From positions 1 through 64,000 of the forward strand of contig NZ_BMQK01000025.1 in assembly GCF_014648075.1 (NCBI RefSeq): a stretch of 64,000 nucleotides of DNA, in the 5' to 3' direction. Source of the stretch: Streptomyces ruber (lineage in GTDB: Bacteria; Actinomycetota; Actinomycetes; Streptomycetales; Streptomycetaceae). Below, piece after piece: positions 42,533 to 49,222 of this stretch (its first letter is position 1; every line of letters begins with the position of its first letter). The translations under genes and the position numbers were made by a program. The notes under the pieces were generated by a model. The model had not been told where the DNA came from. It saw only the letters and a list, made by a program, of their open reading frames with translations, and made no database searches.

Positions 42533-42755
42533 TGGAGAAGGACGTTGCTCGTCTGAGGTCCTGAGACACCGCGTGAACACACCGTCGTGTGTGTGCGCAG
42601 CGTGTGACCTCGGCGTACGAGCCGTCCTCCGGCGCGGGGCCTCCCCGGACCGTCGTCCCTCCCGGTCCCTCTCCCCGGCCCTCCTCGCTCGCTCCCGCCC
42701 CGCGGTGTCTCTCACGCGTCTGCCCCTGACCGCACCAAGCAACCGTGAGGCCGCC
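42533..42755 (+). promoter_or_regulatory. candidate ribosome-mediated attenuator with a three-codon leader ORF
   Basis: A strong GGAGAAGGA ribosome binding site precedes TTG-CTC-GTC-TGA (42545-42556), a peptide MLV. Its stop codon overlaps GAGGTC (42555-42560), the left arm of a long hairpin closed by GACCTC (42606-42611). Inside it ACACAC pairs with GTGTGT. A second stem, GGACCG/CGGTCC, follows near 42650-42670. A ribosome stalled on MLV would cover the left arm and refold the leader. This fits antibiotic-responsive control of ABC-F genes. The exact terminator is not certain. Confidence 0.5.
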
Positions 42756-44372
42756 ATGTCAGCTTCCATCACCTGCACCGCCCTCTCCTTCGCCTGGCCC
42801 GACGGCACGCCCGTCTTCGACGGCCTGCAGACCGCCTTCGGCCCCGGCCGCACCGGACTCGTCGGCGTCAACGGATCGGGCAAGTCAACCCTGCTCAAAC
42901 TGATCGCCGGGGAGATCGCCCCGGCCGCCGGAACGGTCCGGGTGGCCGGCGAGGTCGGATACCTCCCGCAGAACGTCACGCTCGACACCGGCCTGCGGGT
43001 CGACCGGGCGCTCGGCATCGCGGACGTCCGCGCCGCGCTGCACGCCATCGAGGCGGGCGACGTGGCGGAGGAGCACTTCACGACCGTCGGGGACGACTGG
43101 GACGTCGAGGAGCTCGCCCGGGCGACCCTCGGCGAGCTCGGGCTCGGCCACATCGACCTGGACCGCCGCCTCGGCGAGGTGTCGGGCGGTGAGTCGGTGC
43201 TGCTGCGGCTCGCCGCGCTGCTGCTGCGCCGCCCGGACGTCCTGCTGCTCGACGAGCCGACCAACAACCTCGACCTGTACGCGCGCCGCCGGCTGTACGA
43301 CACCGTCGCGTCCTGGTCCGGGGTGATGGTCGTGGTCAGCCACGACCGTGAACTCCTCGACCGGATGGACCAGATCGCGGACCTGCGGTCCGGCGAGGTC
43401 ACCTGGTACGGCGGCAACTACTCGGCGTACGAGGAGGCCCTCGCCGCCGAGCAGGAGGCCGCCGAGCGGATGGTGCGCGTCGCCGAGGCCGACGTGAAGA
43501 AGCAGCAGCGCGAGCTGGTCGACGCGCAGGTGAAGCTCGCCCGCCGCAAGAAGTACGGGCAGAAGATGTACGAGCAGAAGCGTGAACCGAAGATCGTCAT
43601 GGGGTTGCGCAAACGCGCGGCCCAGGAGTCCGCGGGCAAGCACCGCATCCTGCACGAGGAACGGCTCGCGGAGGCCAGGGAGCGCCTCGACGAGGCGGCG
43701 GAGGCGGTGCGGGACGACGACGAGATCCGCGTCGAGCTGCCGTACACGGCGGTGCCGCCGGGCCGGAACGTGCTCACGGTCCAGGACCTGGAGCTGCGGT
43801 ACGGCGCGAAGGCCGGCGGCGTCCTCGATCTGCGCGGGCCGGAGCGGATCGCGCTGCTCGGCCGCAACGGCGCGGGCAAGACCACGCTGCTGCGCACGAT
43901 CGCGGGCGACTTGGAGCCGGTGTCCGGCGAGGTGACGGCGCACGTGCCGTTGCGTTTCCTGCCGCAGCGGCTCGACGTGCTCGACGACGGACTGACGGTC
44001 GCCGAGAACGTGGCCAGGTTCGCGCCGGACGCCACCAACAACCGGATCCGGGCCCGCCTCGCCCGCTTCCTGTTCAAGGGTGCGCGGGCCGACCAGCCGG
44101 CCGGGACGCTCTCCGGCGGGGAGCGCTTCCGGGCGGCGCTGGCCGCGCTGATGCTGGCGGAGCCCGCGCCGCAGCTGCTGATGCTCGACGAGCCGACGAA
44201 CAACCTCGACATGGCGAGCGTGCGGCAGCTCACCACGGCCCTGGGGTCGTACGAGGGGGCGCTGATCGTCTCCAGTCACGACATGCCGTTCCTGGGCTCC
44301 ATCGGCATCACCCGGTGGCTGCTGCTGGAGGACGGGGAGCTGAGGGAGATCACGAAGGAAGCCATGGATTGA
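42756..44372 (+). CDS. ABC-F type ribosome-associated ATPase
   Basis: A 538-aa protein with two ABC domains and no membrane segments. Walker A motifs are GVNGSGKST (near residue 38) and GRNGAGKTT (near 370). Signatures are VSGGESVLLRLA and LSGGERFRAALA, with LLLDEPTNNLD and LMLDEPTNNLD Walker B motifs. The linker of about 90 residues is charged coiled coil (KKQQRELVDAQVKLARRKKYGQ pattern), the length class that reaches the ribosomal P-site in ABC-F antibiotic-resistance proteins. ATG 42756. The long structured leader suggests drug-induced expression. Confidence 0.93.
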   Translation: MSASITCTALSFAWPDGTPVFDGLQTAFGPGRTGLVGVNGSGKSTLLKLIAGEIAPAAGTVRVAGEVGYLPQNVTLDTGLRVDRALGIADVRAALHAIEAGDVAEEHFTTVGDDWDVEELARATLGELGLGHIDLDRRLGEVSGGESVLLRLAALLLRRPDVLLLDEPTNNLDLYARRRLYDTVASWSGVMVVVSHDRELLDRMDQIADLRSGEVTWYGGNYSAYEEALAAEQEAAERMVRVAEADVKKQQRELVDAQVKLARRKKYGQKMYEQKREPKIVMGLRKRAAQESAGKHRILHEERLAEARERLDEAAEAVRDDDEIRVELPYTAVPPGRNVLTVQDLELRYGAKAGGVLDLRGPERIALLGRNGAGKTTLLRTIAGDLEPVSGEVTAHVPLRFLPQRLDVLDDGLTVAENVARFAPDATNNRIRARLARFLFKGARADQPAGTLSGGERFRAALAALMLAEPAPQLLMLDEPTNNLDMASVRQLTTALGSYEGALIVSSHDMPFLGSIGITRWLLLEDGELREITKEAMD

Positions 44373-44421
44373 CCCTCGATCCCGACGGAAGCGGTCGGGT
44401 GATCCTTCTGGCGCCGGGCGC

Positions 44422-45240
44422 ATGGACCACGCCGACCCCCGTCACATCCGTATCGCAGGGGTCCGGGAGAACAACCTGGAGGACGTCGATCTCCGCATCC
44501 CGAAGGGCCGGCCGACCGTGTTCGACGACCCGTCCGGGATGTGCCCGACAGTGCGACGGGCTCGGCCGCACGGTGCGGCCCGCCTGGGACCGCATCCTCG
44601 ACACGGACAGGTCCCTGGCGGGCGGCGCGGTGCTGTTCCCGCCGTTCGCCGCGGGCACCTGGCACGGGCAGACCTGGACGAACATCCCCGAACTGGCCGC
44701 GGCGGGCGACGGGCGGGCTGCGGGTGAAGGGCGCCCGTCGGAACAGCCTGCGGGACGTGACCGTCACGTTCCCCACCGGGGTGCTCACGGTGGTCACCGG
44801 GGCCACCGGGGTCGCCGGGGTCACCGGGGCCACCGGGGTCGCCGGGTCCGGCAAGAGCACGCCGGCGTCCGGCGAGTTCACGGCGGCGCACCCGGACGCC
44901 GTGGTGGTCGACCAGTCGTCGGTCGGCATCTCCGCACGGTCGACGCCGGCGACGTACCTCGGCGTCGTGGACACCGTACGGAAGATCTTCGCGCGCGAGA
45001 CGGGCGCCGACGCGGGACTGTTCAGCTTCGACTCGGCGGGGGCGTGCGGGACCTGCCAGGGGCGGGGCGTCCTCTGCACCGACCTGGCGTTCATGGACCC
45101 GGTGACGACGACCTGCGGCGACTGCCGGGGGCGGCCACTCCGTCGCCGACGCCCTGGACATGGCGGCGGAGCAGGCCCCGGACCTCTTCGACGGCCGGGG
45201 CGGCGACCAGGGCGTACGGCGCCGGCCGCGCGCCCGTCCG
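44422..45240 (+). pseudogene. decayed uvrA-paralogue (UvrA-like ABC ATPase)
   Basis: UvrA-like peptides occur in order but in different frames. The start is IRIAGVRENNLEDVDLRIPK (44443 on), with the first Walker A destroyed (VFDDPSGM). CDGLGRTVRPAWDRILDTDR up to TWTNIPELAAAG is in a second frame, and LRVKGARRNSLRDVTVTFPT to GACGTCQGRGV and CGDCRGR in a third. SVADALDMAAEQAPDLFDGR follows in yet another. The product would be much shorter than the usual 750 residues or more, so large deletions are present too. A 27-bp duplication interrupts the second Walker A region. It is not a functional gene. Confidence 0.85.
44793..44846. repeat. exact 27-bp tandem duplication inside the uvrA pseudogene
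   Basis: 44793-44819 and 44820-44846 are identical. Each unit is itself three GTCACCGGG-like 9-mers (VTG-ATG-VAG when translated). It inserts extra VTGATGVAG residues just before GSGKST. Confidence 0.9.
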
Positions 45241-45360
45241 GGTGAACGGACCTGACGCACCCTCACCCGTTCGGCCCCGCGACCTCACGGTCCGTGGGGC
45301 CGTCGGCATACCGTCACGCGCCCGAAAAAGCCGCTGATCAGCACCCTTTACGCCATTCTT

Positions 45361-45406
45361 AACCTACGGTTTCGTAACCTACGGTCTCGTAGCCTACGAT
45401 GCCGTA
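45361..45406. promoter_or_regulatory. three phased 15-bp repeats, each a TACG-N4-CGTA palindrome
   Basis: Units begin at 45361, 45376 and 45391. They contain the palindromes TACGGTTTCGTA (45365-45376), TACGGTCTCGTA (45380-45391) and TACGATGCCGTA (45395-45406). The last extends to CCTACG-ATGC-CGTAGG. They end 64 bp before the desaturase start and would overlap its core promoter. The arrangement predicts cooperative binding of a TetR-like dimer on one face of the helix every 1.5 turns. Confidence 0.65.
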
Positions 45407-45469
45407 GGTTCGGGCCACGCGCGCGTGGCCATGCATGTGTACGTTGTCCCCGTCCCCCTGGAGACCACT

Positions 45470-46444
45470 GTGTCGATCGCCTCTCCCCACCTCGGCAGCC
45501 CGTCCGAATGGACCGACGCCCGGCTGCTGTACGCACTGGAGGAAGTGGTCGAGAAGGAACTCAACCGGCATCTGAAGGTCGCCAAGGACTGGATGCCGCA
45601 CGAGTACGTGCCGTGGAGCGACGGCCGCAACTTCCCCGGCTTCTTCGAGGACGGTGAGGCCTGGGACAAGGAGCAGTCCAAGGTCACCGAGATCGGTCGC
45701 ATCGCCCTCGTGGTCAACCTGCTGACCGAGGACAACCTGCCCAGCTACCACCACGAGATCGCCACGCTCTTCGGCCGCGACGGCGCGTGGGGCACCTGGG
45801 TGCACCGGTGGACGGCCGAGGAGGGCCGGCACGGCATCGTGATGCGCGACTACCTGCTCGCCTCGCGCGCGGTGGACCCGGACAAGCTCGAGGCGTTCCG
45901 CATGGCGCACATGAGCGAGGGCTTCGAGTCGGACAACGCGCACTCGATGCTGCACTCCGTCGCGTACGTCGCCTTCCAGGAGCTGGCCACGCGCATCTCG
46001 CACCGCAACACCGGCCACCAGTCCGGCGACCCGGTCTGCGACCGCATGCTGGCGCGCATCGCGACCGACGAGAACCTGCACATGGTCTTCTACCGGAACG
46101 TGCTGAAGGCGGCGTTCGAGATCGCGCCCGACCTGACCATGCAGGCGGTCCGCGACGTGGTCGTGAACTTCCGCATGCCGGGCCACGGCATGCCCGGCTT
46201 CGAGCGCGCCGCCGCCCAGATGGCCATCGGCGGCGTGTACAACCTGCGCATCCACCACGACGACGTGCTCCAGCCGGTGCTGCGCTTCCTCAAGCTCGAG
46301 GAGATCGACGGGCTCGGCCCGGAGGGCCTGAAGGCCCAGGAGGAGCTGGGGCTCTACATGGACGGACTGGACGCGGAGGCGCGCAAGTTCGACGAGAGGC
46401 TGGCGGCCCGGCGGGCGCGGATGGCGGCGCGGGGCCAGAAGTAG
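45470..46444 (+). CDS. acyl-[acyl-carrier-protein] desaturase (soluble diiron)
   Basis: A 324-aa ferritin-like desaturase that introduces a double bond into ACP-linked fatty acids. The diiron ligands are in the helices with WTAEEGRHG (near residue 120) and ATDENLHM (near residue 200), plus N-terminal EEVVEKEL and LLTEDNLPSYH. Length matches actinobacterial DesA-type enzymes. The frame is open to 45425, but GTG 45470 with a GGAG ribosome binding site gives the usual SIASPHLGSPSEW start. Three operator-like repeats precede it, so expression is probably tuned to membrane lipid state. Confidence 0.93.
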   Translation: MSIASPHLGSPSEWTDARLLYALEEVVEKELNRHLKVAKDWMPHEYVPWSDGRNFPGFFEDGEAWDKEQSKVTEIGRIALVVNLLTEDNLPSYHHEIATLFGRDGAWGTWVHRWTAEEGRHGIVMRDYLLASRAVDPDKLEAFRMAHMSEGFESDNAHSMLHSVAYVAFQELATRISHRNTGHQSGDPVCDRMLARIATDENLHMVFYRNVLKAAFEIAPDLTMQAVRDVVVNFRMPGHGMPGFERAAAQMAIGGVYNLRIHHDDVLQPVLRFLKLEEIDGLGPEGLKAQEELGLYMDGLDAEARKFDERLAARRARMAARGQK

Positions 46445-46476
46445 CGGCGTCCCGCTCCGGCCGGGGCGGGACGCCG
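46445..46476. terminator. 10-bp hairpin between desaturase and whiB-like gene
   Basis: CGGCGTCCCG (46445-46454) pairs with CGGGACGCCG (46467-46476) around a 12-nt loop, directly after the desaturase stop. It can serve both convergent genes. Confidence 0.65.
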
Positions 46477-46532
46477 GGTCACCCGGACGCCCCCCGCCTC
46501 GGCCGCCGGCGCCGCGCTTCGCGCTCACGCAC

Positions 46533-46784
46533 TCATGTCTGCTGGTGCGCCCGCCGGAGACGGAGCCGTTCCTTCTCCGACAGGCCGCCCCAGACGCCGA
46601 AGCGCTCGTCGTTGGCGAGGGCGTACTCCAGGCAGGCGGAACGCATCGCGCACATGCCGCAGATGCGCTTGGCCTCCCGTACGGAGCTCCCCGGCTCGGG
46701 GAAGAAGAAGTCGGCCCCGGTCTCCGCGCACAGCGCCTGCTCCGGCCAGGCCGTGTGGGGCGGGGCGGGTGTCTCGATGTACAT
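46533..46784 (-). CDS. WhiB-like [4Fe-4S] regulator (possibly WblH)
   Basis: An 83-aa Wbl protein. The cluster ligands are Cys in QALCAETG and the CGMC and SAC of ICGMCAMRSACLEYA (C...CX2CX5C), followed by the GVWGGLSEKER turn and a basic C-terminus (RLRLRRAHQQ). ATG 46784 (MYIETPAPPH) is chosen over TTG 46823. No strong ribosome binding site is seen for either. From gene order I recall WblH here, but this is not verified. It is likely to act with the principal sigma factor and respond to redox or nitric oxide. Confidence 0.88.
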   Translation of the reverse strand: MYIETPAPPHTAWPEQALCAETGADFFFPEPGSSVREAKRICGMCAMRSACLEYALANDERFGVWGGLSEKERLRLRRAHQQT

Positions 46785-46889
46785 GAGGGAGATCGTGCCG
46801 GGCGGCGAAAAACGTTCGATCAACGCCGCGTCAACGACAGCGCACCTGCTTGTTCGGGGTTCGGCACGGTGTCCGTCCGGCCGCTCGCG

Positions 46890-47963
46890 TCAGGCCGAGA
46901 CCCGCCGCACCAGCTTGGTCGGCAGGACGACGCCGGACGGTGTGCCTTCCGCGTCCTCCCCGGCCTGGCGGCCGCCGCCCCGGCGGCCCCGTCCGCGCAG
47001 CAGCAGGCCGGCCATCAGGCGGCCCATCTCCTCGGTGTCCTGCCGGACCGTCGTCAGGGGCGGGTCGGTCTGTTCGGCCACCGGGAGCATGTCGTCGAAG
47101 CCGACCACGGCGACGTCCTCGGGAACGCGGCGCCCGGCCGCGCGCAGGGCCCGCAGGGCGCCCGACGCGGACAGGTCGTTCGCGGCGAAGACGGCGTCCA
47201 GGTCCGGGCAGCGGTCCAGAAGTTGACGCACGGCGCGTTCACCGCCCGCCGGGGTGAAGTCGCCCTCCACGACCAGTCGTGGATCGGCGTCCTCCATGAC
47301 GTCCCGGTACCCGTCGAGCCGGTCCACGGCGGAGGTCTGGTCGAGGGGGCCGGTGATGTGCGCGACACGTGTGCGGCCCAGACCGACGAGGTGCCGCACG
47401 GCGTCCCGTGCGCCGCCCCGGTTGTCACTGTCGACGTACAGCGTGGGCGTCGTGCCGCGCGCGCCGTTCCCCCAGCCGGGCCGGCCGCCGAACACGGTCG
47501 GCACGCCGGCACCGCGGATCAGCCGCGGCAGCGGATCGTCGAGGTGCAGGGAGAAGACGAGCGCGCCGTCGACGTGCCCGCCCGCCAGGTACCGGGCCAC
47601 GCGCGCGTGGTCGTCCCGCCCCTCGGTGAGGAGCAGGACCAGCTGGCAGTCGTGCTCGGTCAGTTCCTTGCTGATGCCGCGGAGCTGGAGCGCGAAGAAG
47701 GGGTCGGCGAAGACCCGTGTCTCGGGCTCGGCGATGACGACGGCGACGGCGTCGTGCCGCCGGGTGACCAGGCTGCGGGCGGCCTGGTTCGGCACGTACC
47801 CGAGTTGTTCGACGGCCCGGCGCACCCGCTCGACCAGCTGTTCGCGCACGCCCGCGCCGCCGTTGACGACACGGGAGACGGTCGCCCGCGACACCCCGGC
47901 CAGCGCGGCCACGGCCTCCAGGGTGGGACGGGGCGCTGTCTCGGTCACTTCGGGACTCCTCAT
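46890..47963 (-). CDS. LacI family transcriptional regulator
   Basis: A 357-aa repressor. The N-terminal HTH is TLEAVAALAGVSRATVSRVVNG with the hinge GYVPNQAARSLVTRR. Residues 65-330 form the periplasmic-binding-like sugar domain (AVVIAEPETRVFADPFF, VDSDNRGGARDAVRHL, DAVFAANDLSASGALRAL). A Gly/Arg-rich insertion lies near the C-terminus. A GGGA-type operator at 48004-48015 lies 41 bp upstream, suggesting autoregulation. It may also control the secreted sugar-oxidising genes nearby, but I see no second copy of the site there. Confidence 0.92.
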   Translation of the reverse strand: MRSPEVTETAPRPTLEAVAALAGVSRATVSRVVNGGAGVREQLVERVRRAVEQLGYVPNQAARSLVTRRHDAVAVVIAEPETRVFADPFFALQLRGISKELTEHDCQLVLLLTEGRDDHARVARYLAGGHVDGALVFSLHLDDPLPRLIRGAGVPTVFGGRPGWGNGARGTTPTLYVDSDNRGGARDAVRHLVGLGRTRVAHITGPLDQTSAVDRLDGYRDVMEDADPRLVVEGDFTPAGGERAVRQLLDRCPDLDAVFAANDLSASGALRALRAAGRRVPEDVAVVGFDDMLPVAEQTDPPLTTVRQDTEEMGRLMAGLLLRGRGRRGGGRQAGEDAEGTPSGVVLPTKLVRRVSA

Positions 47964-48002
47964 CGGCGGTCCCGGTCAGGATAGTCCCGGTACGTGCCCG
48001 TG

Positions 48003-48016
48003 TGGGAACGCTCCCC
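48003..48016. promoter_or_regulatory. LacI-type operator
   Basis: GGGAACGCTCCC (48004-48015) is symmetric at five of six pairs and close to the CebR-like consensus TGGGAGCGCTCCCA. It lies upstream of the lacI-like gene on its own strand. Confidence 0.55.
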
Positions 48017-48059
48017 GAGCCGGGTGGACCGCGCGCCGCCGAGCCCTCGGCCCCCGGCC

Positions 48060-49028
48060 TCAGTGCCCGTGGCCGTGCCCGTGGTCCCCCGGGTCGTACC
48101 CGGGGATCGTCCCGTCCGCCTTCTTCACCAGGAACAGGCCCACCATCCCCATGTCGGAGTGGCTCTGGACGTGGCAGTGGTACATCCACGCGCCCGCACC
48201 CACGCCCTCTCCCGCGATCACCTGGAAACCGAAGGAGTCCGCGGGCCCGCAGATCTTGTTGTCGATGACCTGGCTGGGGTCGTCGGGGCCGGTCAGCAGG
48301 CCCGTGCGGTTGTCCGCCCAGCGGTGACCGTGCATGTGGAAGGTGTGGTAGAACTCGCCGTGCGTGATCACGATCCACTCGACCCGGTCGCCCACCGTGG
48401 CCTCGAAGTCGGGCCCCGAGTGCGCCGGCCGGTTGTTGATCAGCATGTCGTTGAAGACGACCGTCACGGTCCGGTCGGGCAGGATGTCGCCCTTCCTGCG
48501 GACGATCACCGGGCCGAACAGGCCCTTGCGCAGGCCGCCGGTGCCGTGGTCGGTGCCCACCACGTGGTCGTGGTAGTGCCAGTAACCGGCGCTGCCCGGC
48601 CGCCAGGTGCCGTCCGCGCGGCGGCCCGGGGCGTGGGTGCGCCAGGTGTAGGTGCGGGTGGCGCCCGGCTCGACATGGCTCTTGTTCATCCTGGTGCCGT
48701 CGCTGGTGATCTCGTAGTCCAGCCCGTGGACGTGCAGGCTCGCTGCCACGTCCATGGTGTTCTCCACCTCGATGTGCAGGGTGTCGCCCTCGTTGAGCTC
48801 GATCAGCGGCCCGGGCACCGTCGCCCTGCCCTTCTCCAGGCCGTAGCCCATCTGCCCGTCGGCGAGTTCCTCGATGTAGAGCTTCATGTGCCGCGTCTCG
48901 CCGCCGGCGGGCGCCGTGCGCGGCCCGGCCGCGGCGGTGCTGACCTCCGGGGCGAGTGACAACGATGTCGATGTCGCGACGGCCGCTCCGCCCAGGAGCA
49001 CCCGCCGGTTGAAGCCGCGCCTGTCCAT
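48060..49028 (-). CDS. two-domain multicopper oxidase (small laccase), Tat-exported
   Basis: A 322-aa laccase of the trimeric SLAC type. The Tat signal starts MDRRGFNRRVLLGGAAV and ends near residue 35. Copper ligands are LHVHGLD (near 105), WHYHDH (near 157), HTFHMHGH (near 235) and YHCHVQSHSDMGM (near 290), giving the T1 site and the trinuclear cluster. The C-terminus is GHGHGHGH-like, which may help copper loading. Small laccases oxidise phenols outside the cell and contribute to lignin attack and copper tolerance. ATG 49028 chosen over an open frame to 49118. Confidence 0.95.
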   Translation of the reverse strand: MDRRGFNRRVLLGGAAVATSTSLSLAPEVSTAAAGPRTAPAGGETRHMKLYIEELADGQMGYGLEKGRATVPGPLIELNEGDTLHIEVENTMDVAASLHVHGLDYEITSDGTRMNKSHVEPGATRTYTWRTHAPGRRADGTWRPGSAGYWHYHDHVVGTDHGTGGLRKGLFGPVIVRRKGDILPDRTVTVVFNDMLINNRPAHSGPDFEATVGDRVEWIVITHGEFYHTFHMHGHRWADNRTGLLTGPDDPSQVIDNKICGPADSFGFQVIAGEGVGAGAWMYHCHVQSHSDMGMVGLFLVKKADGTIPGYDPGDHGHGHGH

Positions 49029-49153
49029 GCCGAACTCCCCACCGGTGTACGAGAAAAGACGGAGCTGACTGAGAAGAGCCTGTGCGACCGTAGCCGCGTC
49101 GTCCTCGTTTTTCCACACTCAGGACAAAGTTCGTTCCATCCCGGTCATACCTA

Positions 49154-49182
49154 TTGGCGTGCCGTGAAAAGAGGTCTAGCTT
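49154..49182 (+). promoter_or_regulatory. promoter of the ThuA-propeller gene
   Basis: TTGGCG (49154-49159) and TAGCTT (49177-49182) with a 17-bp spacer lie about 35 bp before the ATG. Confidence 0.55.
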
Positions 49183-49222
49183 CTTGGCGCTGTTGCTGTG
49201 ACCAACGAGGGTGGAGGACCAC

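Noticed and set aside
44793..44846. Functional glycine-rich insertion in an ABC protein
   Set aside because: The surrounding gene is broken in several frames, so the duplication is part of decay.
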